Below are positions 8,071 to 16,671 of a stretch of DNA of 40,094 nt, in pieces. A program made the translations under genes and the position numbers. Within the stretch, counting starts at the first letter, position 1; every line of letters begins with the position of its first letter. The stretch is from an uncultured Eubacteriales bacterium (GTDB taxonomy: Bacteria > Bacillota > Clostridia > Christensenellales > CAG-138): positions 1-40,094 of the forward strand of contig UQGA01000018.1 in assembly GCA_900540495.1 (NCBI GenBank). Reading direction: 5' to 3'. Below the pieces are notes generated by a model. The model was not told where the DNA came from and did no database searches. It was given only the letters and a program-made list of their open reading frames with translations.

Positions 8071-10266
8071 TCAGCACCGGCGGGGGACGAAGTGCTGTTC
8101 GCATTCGTTTTGCGCCTGCAGGAGCGCCTCCTCCGGCGAACAGATGCCGAGGACGGCCTTGCGCACATGGGAGGCGATGATGCCTTCGAGCTGCAGCTCG
8201 CTGAAGTTTTCGTACAGCTCGCTGCTCCGGCGGCGCTGGGCGCTCATAAAACTGCTGTACGCAGCGGAAAGCCAGGGATATTTTTCCTTGATGTCCCGGT
8301 TGTCGTATGCGCTGATGCAGGGCGAGAGCCCGCCCAGCATGGTGAACACCGGGGCGACCAGATCCGAATAGAGCCACTGGAAGAACGTGCAGGCCGCCTC
8401 CGGGCTGCGGCAACCGCGGGTGATGCCGATTACGCCGCCGCCCTGCAGCGGCTTGCCGCCCGGCACGGGCGCAAAACCCAGCTTGCCGGCGATGCTGGAC
8501 ATCTTCAGGTTGAGGATGTGCGAGGCATAGTTGATGAACACGACCGTCATCGCGGCGGACCCGTCCGCAAACCCCTCCAGAACGTTTTTCCAGCCGTCGT
8601 GCACCGTCCGGTCGGAATACTGGTAGGCCTCCCGGTAGTTTTTGAGCGCGCGCAGCGCCGCCGGAGAGTTGAGCGTGATGGCGCCGTTCTCGTCGAGCAT
8701 GCGGCCGCCCTCCTCGAACAGGCGCGGGATAAACTCGCTCGGGCTGACGACCACGTTTCCCACCGCCACGGTCGTTCCGTACCGGATGGGGGAGGCGGGA
8801 TTGAAACTGCGGGTGAAAAAGCGGGCCACCTCGTTGTATTCGGCGAATGTGCGGGGAACGGCCAGCTCCCGGCGGTTCATCTCGTAGAACATCCGCTTGT
8901 ACGTGGGGTCGGTCAGCAGATCCCGGCGGTAAAACATGAGTTGCGTGCTCGGGTCGCAGGGGATGCAGTATCTCACGCCGTTCACACTCGAATAATCCAC
9001 GCACAGCTGCGGCAGGACCGCGCCGAACAGGGCCTCCCAGTCGAACGGCACCGACGCAAGCGGCAGGAAGAGCCGCTCCGCCAGCTCATCCATCCACGCC
9101 ACGTCCATCCGGATGAGATCGAACTGCTCGAGCGGCGTCGTCTGAATCACGTCGTATACGTCCCGCAACGACGGCAGGACGACCATCTCCAACCGAATAC
9201 CCGTGCTCTTCTCCAGATGCGGCAGCAGGCTGGAGAGCGCCGTGGTGGAGGGGGAGGCGAGCGTCAGCATCCGCAGGGAAACGGGGCGCGCGGGCTGCGG
9301 CGGCATGACTCCTACGCGGAAGCCGTCGTTCTTCATGGTCAGCACCCGCGGCAGCGGCACGCCCTGTTCGAGCCGGGCGAACAGGTGCTTGACCACCTGA
9401 TGCGCCAGGCGCTTGTAGTCCAGCTCATAGACGGGCTTGGCGGGATCGGTCACCGCAAGGCGGGGAGAAACGGTGAGATACTGCGGCCGTGGCCGGTCGC
9501 TCGCATAAGCGTGGGCGGCCCGCACGGCGGCCTCCCGCCGGTTATCGGCACAGATGATATAGTCGTAGGCCGTGTCCGGCTCAAAGAAGGAAAAGGCGCG
9601 CTGCTCGATCAGATGGTCGGGGCAGGCGACAAGCCGGATGCTGTCGCTGCCCCTGGCATAGACGGAGTAGACGCCGCGCAAAAACCGGCCGGCGTCGCTC
9701 AGCGAAAGATCGTTCAAAAACACGCCGATGCGCGTTGCGCCGTGTTCCCGCGTAAAGGCGGCCATATCCCGCCCGGCCTGTTCCGGTCGAAACCCGGCGA
9801 ACATTGTATCGTTACAATCGCTTTCAAAGGCATGCAGAAACACGAGCGGCAGCTCCGGCGCCTCCTCGCGGTAGCGCGAGACGGCGTCCGTCAGGCAGGA
9901 GCTGGTAACGATGGCGCTGACGCGGGAGTTGATGGCGGCGGCAAGCATGGCGACCTCCGTCGCCTCCATAAATCCGGTCAAATAGAGCTGCACGACGTAC
10001 CCGGCAGCCGAAAATTCCCGCTGAAAGACCTCGTACATGGCGGAATACTGCCGGTGCTCCATGGTCGGGAGCAGCAAGGCGATCGAGCGGTCCCGCCCCT
10101 GCCGGAGGCTCTTGGCCTTGGCGTTGAGCTTGTAGCCGAGCCGTTCAGCCGCCTGCTGAACGAGTTGAATCTTTTCAACGCTGACGTTCCCGCGCCCGTT
10201 GATGACGTTGGAGACCGTACCCTGGGAAACGCCGGCTGCCTTTGCAATGTCCCTGATCGTTGGCAT
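8071..10266 (-). CDS. LacI-family regulator fused to an extracellular-type solute-binding domain
   Basis: A 731-aa hybrid. Residues 1-56 are a LacI helix-turn-helix with hinge (MPTIRDIAKAAGVSQGTVSN...). Residues 60-320 resemble the LacI/periplasmic-binding-like sensor domain. From about residue 330 (LRMLTLASPSTTALSSLLPH) to the end it reads as a family 1-type extracellular solute-binding protein, with a hydrophobic core and GMxPxPGG-like elements (KLGFAPVPGG). There is no signal peptide or membrane segment, so the binding domain is cytoplasmic and probably acts as a second sensor. The ATG at 10266 is chosen because the promoter (-10 at 10298-10303) would start transcription downstream of the alternative ATG at 10299. 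It is divergent from an ABC importer operon that it likely controls. LacI-SBP hybrids occur in some Clostridia but are poorly studied. Confidence 0.85.
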   Translation of the reverse strand: MPTIRDIAKAAGVSQGTVSNVINGRGNVSVEKIQLVQQAAERLGYKLNAKAKSLRQGRDRSIALLLPTMEHRQYSAMYEVFQREFSAAGYVVQLYLTGFMEATEVAMLAAAINSRVSAIVTSSCLTDAVSRYREEAPELPLVFLHAFESDCNDTMFAGFRPEQAGRDMAAFTREHGATRIGVFLNDLSLSDAGRFLRGVYSVYARGSDSIRLVACPDHLIEQRAFSFFEPDTAYDYIICADNRREAAVRAAHAYASDRPRPQYLTVSPRLAVTDPAKPVYELDYKRLAHQVVKHLFARLEQGVPLPRVLTMKNDGFRVGVMPPQPARPVSLRMLTLASPSTTALSSLLPHLEKSTGIRLEMVVLPSLRDVYDVIQTTPLEQFDLIRMDVAWMDELAERLFLPLASVPFDWEALFGAVLPQLCVDYSSVNGVRYCIPCDPSTQLMFYRRDLLTDPTYKRMFYEMNRRELAVPRTFAEYNEVARFFTRSFNPASPIRYGTTVAVGNVVVSPSEFIPRLFEEGGRMLDENGAITLNSPAALRALKNYREAYQYSDRTVHDGWKNVLEGFADGSAAMTVVFINYASHILNLKMSSIAGKLGFAPVPGGKPLQGGGVIGITRGCRSPEAACTFFQWLYSDLVAPVFTMLGGLSPCISAYDNRDIKEKYPWLSAAYSSFMSAQRRRSSELYENFSELQLEGIIASHVRKAVLGICSPEEALLQAQNECEQHFVPRRC

Positions 10267-10297
10267 ACTGTTCCATGCTCCGCTTGATTTCCTTCCC

Positions 10298-10326
10298 ATT
10301 TTACTATGAAAAAGCGCTGTTTTCAA
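10298..10326 (-). promoter_or_regulatory. promoter of the LacI-SBP fusion gene
   Basis: On the minus strand TTGAAA (10321-10326) and TAAAAT (10298-10303) are spaced 17 bp apart, placing the start point at about 10291, some 25 nt before the ATG at 10266. Confidence 0.6.
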
Positions 10327-10391
10327 GGGCGGCGCCGCAGAATGGGCGTGCAAGGCCGGTTTTTGCAAAAAAAGTATTGTCTGATTTTGAT

Positions 10392-10419
10392 AAAATGATT
10401 GACACGTTATAATCATTTT
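10392..10419. promoter_or_regulatory. palindromic operator centred on CpG, overlapping the importer -35
   Basis: AAAATGATT (10392-10400) and AATCATTTT (10411-10419) form a perfect 9-bp dyad around a 10-bp centre. The innermost four bases, ACGT, are also palindromic, which gives the central CpG typical of LacI-family operators. The dyad covers the -35 hexamer at 10399-10404, so binding would occlude RNA polymerase. The divergent LacI-type fusion protein is the obvious candidate ligand. Confidence 0.65.
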
Positions 10420-10428
10420 CGATATAGT
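10399..10428 (+). promoter_or_regulatory. sigma-A promoter of the ABC importer operon
   Basis: A consensus TTGACA at 10399-10404 and TATAGT at 10423-10428 are 18 bp apart. The start point would be near 10435, leaving a leader of about 53 nt that contains the hairpin 10440-10458. Confidence 0.75.
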
Positions 10429-10439
10429 GTAAGTACAGT

Positions 10440-10458
10440 GTTGCGGCGTATCCGCAAC
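10440..10458 (+). promoter_or_regulatory. 5' leader stem-loop of the importer mRNA
   Basis: GTTGCGG (10440-10446) pairs perfectly with CCGCAAC (10452-10458) over a 5-nt loop, at or next to the predicted transcript start. A 5'-terminal hairpin like this usually protects mRNA from decay. No riboswitch-like structure is seen. Confidence 0.5.
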
Positions 10459-10487
10459 CGCTGAATTTCTGACAGGAGATGGATCGC

Positions 10488-11531
10488 ATGAAAAGGTTTC
10501 TGAGTTTACTCTTGGTTCTGCTCTTGACGGCCGGGGCGGTTGCCTGCGCGCAGCCCGCGGCCAACGACGGCGACGGCGAGAAAACGGGCGGCAAGCTGAT
10601 CGTCTACTCCGCGTTGAACGAGGACAACACGATTGCGATGGCGGAGCAATTCAAGGAAGATACCGGCATTGAGATCGAGTACATCTCCCTGGGTGGCGGC
10701 GATGCGGTGGCGCGCGTCCAGGCGGAGATGGACAACCCGAAGGCGGACTTCCTCGTGGGCGGCTCCATCGACCTGTACGGTTCCCTGGCCGACGCCGGCG
10801 CGTTTCTCGAGTACGATTCCCCGAACAACGACGATCTCGACGAGCGGTTCAACGACCCCAACCACTTCTGGCAGGGTTGGTACATGGGCGTGCTGACCAT
10901 CATCGTCAATGAGGAGCGTTTTGAGGCGGAGCTGGCGCCGCAGGGGCTGGAGCTGCCCGAGACATGGGACGACCTGCTCGACCCGGCATATAAGGACGTG
11001 TTCGTCTGGGCCAACCCGACGACGGCGGGCGGCGCGTACATCGCAACGGCCTGCCAGATCTTCCGCCTCGGCGAGGAGAAGGCCTGGGAATACCTGCAGG
11101 CGCTGGACAAGAACGTTCACCACTACTACATGGGCGCCGGCGACGTGATCAGCCCGGTCGCCACGGGCGAGTTCATCGCTTCCATCGCATGGGGCCACGA
11201 CAGCTTCAAGACCCAGCAGGAAGGCTATCCGCTCAAGCTGATCGTCCCGCAGCAGACCGCCTATGAAATCGGCGGCGCGGCGATCGTCAAGGGCGGGCCG
11301 AACACCGAGAACGCCAAGATCTTCATGGATTGGCTGCTCACCAAGGAGGCGCAGGAGCTGAGCGTGGAGACCTCCTACCGCTATCCCGTGCGCGACGATG
11401 TGAGCGCGCCGGAGGGGCTGCCCGCCCTGAGCGACGTGGACCTCGTCGATTACGACCGCATCAAGGCGACCGAGATGAAGGAGGATGTGCTCGCAAAATT
11501 CGAGGAGCTGATCACCTCCAAGCGCGGCTGA
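10488..11531 (+). CDS. ABC transporter substrate-binding lipoprotein (Fe3+/hexose-phosphate AfuA-like)
   Basis: A 347-aa lipoprotein. AGGAG at 10474-10478 sits 9 nt before the ATG at 10488; the ATG at 10479 touches the Shine-Dalgarno and is rejected. A signal peptide of 19 residues (KR, then a long Leu run) ends in a lipobox with Cys20. The mature part opens with KLIVYSALNEDNTIAMAEQF, the signature of the family that includes ferric-binding proteins, AfuA and aminoethylphosphonate-binding PhnS. It captures the substrate outside the membrane for the permease and ATPase encoded next. The substrate is unsettled: iron-type names are common for this family, but AfuA proteins bind sugar phosphates, and control by a LacI-type protein would fit an organic ligand better. 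Confidence 0.88.
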   Translation: MKRFLSLLLVLLLTAGAVACAQPAANDGDGEKTGGKLIVYSALNEDNTIAMAEQFKEDTGIEIEYISLGGGDAVARVQAEMDNPKADFLVGGSIDLYGSLADAGAFLEYDSPNNDDLDERFNDPNHFWQGWYMGVLTIIVNEERFEAELAPQGLELPETWDDLLDPAYKDVFVWANPTTAGGAYIATACQIFRLGEEKAWEYLQALDKNVHHYYMGAGDVISPVATGEFIASIAWGHDSFKTQQEGYPLKLIVPQQTAYEIGGAAIVKGGPNTENAKIFMDWLLTKEAQELSVETSYRYPVRDDVSAPEGLPALSDVDLVDYDRIKATEMKEDVLAKFEELITSKRG

Positions 11532-11553
11532 TTTCCCTCCCCCCCTTTTTTGA

Positions 11554-11589
11554 CAGGGCGCCTGCCTGCGCGCGCGGGCGGGCGCCCTG
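11554..11589 (+). promoter_or_regulatory. intercistronic stem-loop between binding-protein and permease genes
   Basis: A 9-bp perfect GC stem (11554-11562 with 11581-11589) has additional pairing in its loop and no T-tract after it. This fits differential expression of the binding protein over the permease by 3'-end stabilisation or partial termination. Confidence 0.55.
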
Positions 11590-11628
11590 CCCGCAGCGCG
11601 CCGGTTGCCCGGGAAAGGAGGGAGCCGT

Positions 11629-13278
11629 ATGGCCCAGGGCGTTTCGCTGAAGGAATCCGTCAAGGAAATGAAACGGCTCAAAAACGAGCCGCTGCTGCTG
11701 GTGGTGATCGTTGCCATCATCGCGTTTGTCGGCCTCTTCGTGGTCTATCCCGTGATCCGCGTCATCCTCTTCCCGGAGGCGGCCGATTACCTCGCGCTGT
11801 TCACCAAAAGCCGCTGGTTTACGGCGATCAAGAACAGCCTGTTTATGACGCTCATCTCCACGGTATCCTGCACGGGCGTGGCGTTTCTGTTTGCCTATGT
11901 CATCGCCCGGCTGGACGTGCCGTGCAAAAAGCTGTTCCGCTTCGTCACGCTGCTGCCGATCGTTTCGCCTCCGTTCATCGTTGCGCTGAGCTACATCCTG
12001 CTGTTCGGCGTGCAGGGCATCGTCACCAAGGGCCTGCTCGGCCTGCAGGCGGATATCTACGGGCGCTTCGGCCTGTGGATCGTGCAAACCGTCACGTTTT
12101 TCCCATACGCCTATTCCGTCATCTACAACGTCATCACATCGATCTCCCCCAACCTCGAATACGCCGCCTACAACATGGGCGCTTCGCGCTGGCGCGTCTT
12201 CCGGGACGTGTTTTTACCGCTGTGCCGCCCCGGCGTGGCGGGCGGCGCACTGATGGCGGCGATCAACGTGCTTACGGACTTCGGCAACCCGATGATGATT
12301 GGCGGCGACCTGGCCCTGCTGCCGACGGAAGCGTATATGCAGATCTCCGGCTGGTATGATATGAAGACCGCTTCGGCGCTTGCCGTGGCGCTGTTGCTGC
12401 CGGCGGTGGGCATCTTCCTCATCAACCGGTTCTGGGTTGGCCGGCGCTCCTATGTGACGATCACGGGCAAGGAGGTTTCGCTCAACCCCTTCCCCATCCC
12501 CCGTTGGCTCAAGTGGCTGCTGTTCTCGCTGACGATGTTCATTTCCCTGTTCATCCTTCTGGTCTACGGCACGCTGGTCTACGGCGCGTTCACCAAGGCC
12601 TGGGGGTACGACTGGTCGCTGACGCTTGAGAACATGCAGTATGTGCTGCTCAAGTTCAAACAGATTTGGAATTCCATCCGCTTTGCATTCCTTTCCTCGC
12701 TCGGGGCGGCGTCGCTCTCCATGGTGCTGGCGTACATCGTGCAGAAAAAGCAGGTTGGGATCAACAAGGCGCTGGACTTTCTCGCCATCCTTCCCGGCGC
12801 GATTCCCGGCATGTTCCTCGGCATCGGCTTTGTCATGGCGTTCAACAACCGGCCGCTCGAACTGACCGGAACCGGCGCGATCATGGTGCTGGCGCTGCTG
12901 TTCTGGAACCTGCCCACCTGTTACAGCTCGGCCACCGCCGGCCTGCAGCAGATCGGCGCGTCGGTTGAGGATGCGGCGCTCAACCTGGGAGCGAACAGCT
13001 TCCGCTCCTTTAAGGATGTGATCGTGCCGCTGCTGAAGGGCCCGTTCCTGTCCGGCTTTGTGCTGGCGTTTTTGCGCTCGGTCACGTGCCTCAGCGTGGT
13101 CATCTTCCTCTATGCGCCCGCAACCACGGTCGGCACCATCTCCGTCATGGTGCTGGTGCAGAGCGGGCAGTGGGGCGAGGCGGCCGCCTTCACCACGGTG
13201 CTGATCACGATTGCCTTTACCACGCTGAAACTGGCGCAATGGCTGTTCAGCAAGCAGAACATCAAGCTGAAATTGTGA
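11629..13278 (+). CDS. ABC transporter permease with two fused membrane domains (FbpB/ThiP type)
   Basis: A 549-aa integral membrane protein with about 12 transmembrane helices. The ATG at 11629 follows AAAGGAGGG; the in-frame TTG at 11605 lacks a site. Two homologous transport domains are fused in tandem, each with an EAA-type loop for the ATPase: EYAAYNMGASRWRVFRDVFLP near residue 180 and EDAALNLGANSFRSFKDVIVP near residue 450. The single chain therefore replaces a permease dimer, as in the iron/thiamine/sugar-phosphate importer family. The gene lies between its binding-protein and ATPase genes, with a 15-bp gap to the latter. Confidence 0.93.
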   Translation: MAQGVSLKESVKEMKRLKNEPLLLVVIVAIIAFVGLFVVYPVIRVILFPEAADYLALFTKSRWFTAIKNSLFMTLISTVSCTGVAFLFAYVIARLDVPCKKLFRFVTLLPIVSPPFIVALSYILLFGVQGIVTKGLLGLQADIYGRFGLWIVQTVTFFPYAYSVIYNVITSISPNLEYAAYNMGASRWRVFRDVFLPLCRPGVAGGALMAAINVLTDFGNPMMIGGDLALLPTEAYMQISGWYDMKTASALAVALLLPAVGIFLINRFWVGRRSYVTITGKEVSLNPFPIPRWLKWLLFSLTMFISLFILLVYGTLVYGAFTKAWGYDWSLTLENMQYVLLKFKQIWNSIRFAFLSSLGAASLSMVLAYIVQKKQVGINKALDFLAILPGAIPGMFLGIGFVMAFNNRPLELTGTGAIMVLALLFWNLPTCYSSATAGLQQIGASVEDAALNLGANSFRSFKDVIVPLLKGPFLSGFVLAFLRSVTCLSVVIFLYAPATTVGTISVMVLVQSGQWGEAAAFTTVLITIAFTTLKLAQWLFSKQNIKLKL

Positions 13279-13293
13279 TAGGAGGGGCGGCAT

Positions 13294-14385
13294 ATGGCGG
13301 AATGCTATATTGAATTCAAAAACGTCGTCAAGAAATTCGACAGCTTTGTGGCGCTTGACCACGTGTCGCTGCAGATCCCGCGCGGGGCGTTCGTCACGCT
13401 GCTCGGCCCGTCCGGCTGCGGCAAAACCACCCTCATGCGCCAGCTCGCCGGATTTTCCGAGCCGGAGGAGGGCGACGTGATCGTCAACGGCCGGCGCGTC
13501 AACGGGCTGCCCCCGTTCAAACGCAATACGCCGCTCGTGTTCCAGGAATATGCGCTCTTCCCCCATATGACGGTATACGAGAACATCTCCTACGGCCTGA
13601 AACTGCAAAAACTGCCGAAAAAGGAAATCGACGCCCGCGTGGCCGCCATGCTGGAGATGTTCAACCTCAAGGGGCTGGAAAAGCGGTTCCCGCGGCAGAT
13701 GTCCGGCGGACAGCAGCAGCGCGTCGCGTTTGCGCGCGCGCTGGTCATGGGGCAGGATATCCTCCTGCTGGACGAACCCCTCTCCAACCTTGACGCCAAG
13801 CTGCGCGTGGAGGTGCGCACGGAACTCCGGCAGTTGCAGCAGAAGCTGGGCATCACGACGATCTATGTCACGCACGACCAGGACGAGGCGCTCTCCATGT
13901 CCGACATCATCGCCGTCATGCACGCCGGGCGGGTGGAGCAGGTTGGCACGCCGTGGGAGATCTACTTCCGGCCGGTCAATCGGTTTGTGGCGGATTTTAT
14001 CGGTACGGTCAACTTCCTCGACGAGATTGTGACGGCAAACGAGGGCGGGGTGCTGACGGTCGAACACGGCGACATGACGCTGAAAATCCCCACGGCGGTC
14101 GCCGTCGAACCGGGGGAGGCGGTCACGCTGGTGCTGCGCCCGGAGTGCATCCGCATCGCGGGCGGGGATGAGCCGGCGGACGACCTGACGTTGCGCGGCA
14201 CGATCGAAACCTACAGCTTCCTCGGCCGCATGATCCGCTACTGGGTGCGCGTAAAGGACGAGGTGTTCGTCATCGACGATGCGAACGTAGACCTGGGCGG
14301 CGTGCGCACCGGCGACGTGACGCTGCGGCTCGACCCGCAGAAACTGCACGTGCTGAAGGATGGAGGGGGCCGTGTTGATCCTTGA
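13294..14385 (+). CDS. ABC transporter ATP-binding protein (FbpC/PotA type)
   Basis: A 363-aa ATPase that energises the importer on the cytoplasmic side. Walker A is GPSGCGKTT (residues 38-46), the Q-loop lies in FQEYALFPHM, the ABC signature is MSGGQQQR, Walker B is ILLLDEPLSNLD, and the switch His lies in IYVTHDQDEA. A C-terminal TOBE-type regulatory domain follows from about residue 240 (LTLRGTIETYSFLGRMIRYWV). AGGAGGGG precedes the ATG. Its last 14 bases overlap the start of the metallo-hydrolase gene, so the two are probably translated as a unit. Confidence 0.95.
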   Translation: MAECYIEFKNVVKKFDSFVALDHVSLQIPRGAFVTLLGPSGCGKTTLMRQLAGFSEPEEGDVIVNGRRVNGLPPFKRNTPLVFQEYALFPHMTVYENISYGLKLQKLPKKEIDARVAAMLEMFNLKGLEKRFPRQMSGGQQQRVAFARALVMGQDILLLDEPLSNLDAKLRVEVRTELRQLQQKLGITTIYVTHDQDEALSMSDIIAVMHAGRVEQVGTPWEIYFRPVNRFVADFIGTVNFLDEIVTANEGGVLTVEHGDMTLKIPTAVAVEPGEAVTLVLRPECIRIAGGDEPADDLTLRGTIETYSFLGRMIRYWVRVKDEVFVIDDANVDLGGVRTGDVTLRLDPQKLHVLKDGGGRVDP

Positions 14386-15280
14386 TTTCATCAACGTCGG
14401 CTACGGCGACGCCATCCTGCTGCGCGATACGGCGGCCGGCAGCGCCGTGCTGGTGGATGTGGGCGACGTGTCGGTGGGCGACGGCGGCCCCGGCGCAAAG
14501 CGGATTTCCGCCGCTGCATTTTTGCGGCAGGAGCGCGTCGAAGCGATCGATTTGCTCGTGCTCACGCACCTGCATCTCGACCATGTGGGCGGGCTGCGGG
14601 AGGTGCTGGCGCACACGCGCGTGCGGGCGCTGCTGACCAACTATCTGCCGCCCCGCGCGGCATGGGGGAAGCGTGTGGCAAGCCCGAACGGCTGTTCGAG
14701 CGGCGCGGCCTGCCTGATCGAGGCGCTGAACATCTATCTCGAATCGCTCCAACTGCTGGCGCGCAGCGGCGCTTCCATCGCGCTGGCGCAGCCGGGCGGG
14801 CGGCTTCTCGCCCCCGGCCTGTACGCCGAAATCGAGATGGAGACGCCCGCCGTCTACCGGCGGCAGGAAGCGATCTGGGCGCATGCGCTCGCCGGCCAGC
14901 CCGACGGCGCGGAGCTGGACGAGCTGGACCGGTTCATCAACGACACCAGCATCCGCCTGCGCCTTGCGCGCGAGGGCCATACGCTCCTGCTGCCGGGCGA
15001 TTACAGTGCGGCCGCCTGGGAAAAGCAGGACATCCGGCCCTGCGAGCTGGTCAAGTTGCCGCATCACGGCCATGCCGATTCGGTAACGCAGTCCATTCTC
15101 GACCGCCTGCGGCCGCGCACGGCCGTCATCTCGGTATCCAACACCCGGCGCGACGATTGCCCCGCCGCAAGCGTGCTGGCGCTGCTGCAAAAAAACGGGG
15201 TCGCGGCGCGAACGACGGACGCCGTCCCGCTGCCCGGGCATGCGCCGGAATACCGGGAGTCCATACGCTTTTTGTGGTAA
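14372..15280 (+). CDS. metallo-beta-lactamase-fold hydrolase
   Basis: A 302-aa protein with the metal-binding motif THLHLDH (residues 65-71), then LLPGDYS near residue 210 and KLPHHGHADS near residue 230, the arrangement of ComEC/Rec2-like and related MBL hydrolases. No transmembrane segment or signal peptide is visible, so it is likely a soluble cytoplasmic enzyme. The GTG at 14372 (or TTG at 14375) is preferred because GGAGG at 14362-14366 lies 5-8 nt upstream; the ATG at 14360 overlaps that site. It overlaps the ATPase gene, which ties it functionally to the imported compound, perhaps as a phosphodiesterase or lactonase acting on it. That function is inference; the substrate cannot be read. 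Confidence 0.82.
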   Translation: MLILDFINVGYGDAILLRDTAAGSAVLVDVGDVSVGDGGPGAKRISAAAFLRQERVEAIDLLVLTHLHLDHVGGLREVLAHTRVRALLTNYLPPRAAWGKRVASPNGCSSGAACLIEALNIYLESLQLLARSGASIALAQPGGRLLAPGLYAEIEMETPAVYRRQEAIWAHALAGQPDGAELDELDRFINDTSIRLRLAREGHTLLLPGDYSAAAWEKQDIRPCELVKLPHHGHADSVTQSILDRLRPRTAVISVSNTRRDDCPAASVLALLQKNGVAARTTDAVPLPGHAPEYRESIRFLW

Positions 15281-15309
15281 ATACAATTTTCGGTCAGGAG
15301 GGAATCCAT

Positions 15310-16671
15310 ATGAAACGAGTGCTGGCAGGCTGCCTTGCGGTTCTCCTGGCATGCCTGACGCCGGCTTTGCCGGCCGCCGCGGAAAGCGGCGACGACCTGC
15401 CTTCCGAGCAGTATCGGGCCCTTGCGGAGCACTGGGCGCCGACGGTCTATCAGGACGTGAACGAAAGCTATCTGTACCGGGCCGATATCCCCACCCGCTT
15501 CGATTACGACGGGGACTGGCTCGGAGCGAACAACTGGGAAAATCTCGAAAACTATCCCCAGGTTCCCTCGGCATACTTCTCCGTACGGGAAACGCTGACG
15601 CACTATTTCATCGAATATGATTTCTATTATCCGCGGGATGACGGGCCCATCGCCCTCGAGCGCCACGAGAACGATCTGGAGGGATGCATCCTGGTCATCC
15701 GCAAGGATTCGTCCACGTACGGCAGCCTGCACCTGATGGAAACGCAGGCCCACAACCACTGGTACCAGTACAGCAACGACCCCGCCATTACGGACGGCTC
15801 CGACGACATCGACGGCGGGATTCTGCTGGACGGGCATCGTCCCAAACTCTACATCTCCGCAAACGGAATCGGCACGGACGCCGGCCATGGCGTGCTGGCC
15901 TACGACGGGAGCGGCGCCAACGGCGGGGACGGCATCGTGTTCCGCTTTGTCACGGGCGATGCGGAAATGCCGGATGACTTCTCCGGCAGCTATACCAATT
16001 TCTACGATTATGAGCTGATCTCCATGGACGTCCTGTGGAACCGCCGCTACGATGTCGGCGGCGCGGCGCATACCTATTACGACTGGGGCCATTTCTACGG
16101 GGATACCTATACGGACAGCTCCTGCACGCTGCCGTGGATCAAGGACGACCCGGACGACGGCCCGGTCTACGACGGGGTTTACTGGTCCGATCCGGCCTTC
16201 TTTATCGATACCCATCTGAACGGGCTGGGCGAGTTTTCGCACACCTATGTGTTCAATCCCTATTGGACCCACAAGGTGACGATCCAGGATATCACAAGCT
16301 GCGCGAACAAGGACCCGTTCAACGACGAAAGCGACGTGTACCTGTCCATCTCCGTGGACGGGCTGGAATACATCAACGAGAAACACTGGAAGGACAACCA
16401 GATGCCGAAGAACACGACCAAGGCCGTGTACTGGGGCAAGGAACAGGCGGAATTCGGAGACCAGTACTCCGAATCGTTCGGGACCATCTACTTTGCGCGC
16501 GCGGACAACACGGAGGTCCGCATCCATGTCTACGACAAGGACGGCACCTCCGGGGACGACTCCATGGGCATGCTTACCGCCACGCCCGCGCCCGGCCAGT
16601 CGATCACCTGGACGAACCAGCCGACCTCCACGGGCGAGGCCCGGGTGTCCGCCGTGGTGGAAACGCAGTAG
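15310..16671 (+). CDS. secreted protein, weak Vps62-like resemblance, function unknown
   Basis: A 453-aa exported protein. AGGAGG at 15297-15302 precedes the ATG. The signal peptide is about 24 residues, with KR, a Leu/Ala core and likely cleavage after ALPAAA. The mature protein is rich in Tyr, Trp, Asp and Asn (AEHWAPTVYQDVNESYLYR; HENDLEGCILVI; HNHWYQYSND). The central part is reminiscent of Vps62/DUF946-type proteins, and the last 120 or so residues read like a C2-type beta-sandwich (DVYLSISVDG; IHVYDKDG). There is no lipobox, sortase motif or cell-wall repeat. It sits 29 bp after the MBL gene and ends the importer operon, so it may act outside the cell on the polymer or conjugate whose product is imported. 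The assignment is tentative. Confidence 0.7.
   Translation: MKRVLAGCLAVLLACLTPALPAAAESGDDLPSEQYRALAEHWAPTVYQDVNESYLYRADIPTRFDYDGDWLGANNWENLENYPQVPSAYFSVRETLTHYFIEYDFYYPRDDGPIALERHENDLEGCILVIRKDSSTYGSLHLMETQAHNHWYQYSNDPAITDGSDDIDGGILLDGHRPKLYISANGIGTDAGHGVLAYDGSGANGGDGIVFRFVTGDAEMPDDFSGSYTNFYDYELISMDVLWNRRYDVGGAAHTYYDWGHFYGDTYTDSSCTLPWIKDDPDDGPVYDGVYWSDPAFFIDTHLNGLGEFSHTYVFNPYWTHKVTIQDITSCANKDPFNDESDVYLSISVDGLEYINEKHWKDNQMPKNTTKAVYWGKEQAEFGDQYSESFGTIYFARADNTEVRIHVYDKDGTSGDDSMGMLTATPAPGQSITWTNQPTSTGEARVSAVVETQ

Noticed and set aside
8011..10287. Long plus-strand open frame opposite the LacI-SBP gene
   Set aside because: It is a shadow frame caused by high GC; its Arg/Gly/His-rich translation has no domains, while the opposite strand encodes a clear regulator.
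12214..14394. Long minus-strand open frame opposite the permease and ATPase genes
   Set aside because: It is antisense to two well-supported genes, rich in His/Arg/Asp, and without motifs or a ribosome site.
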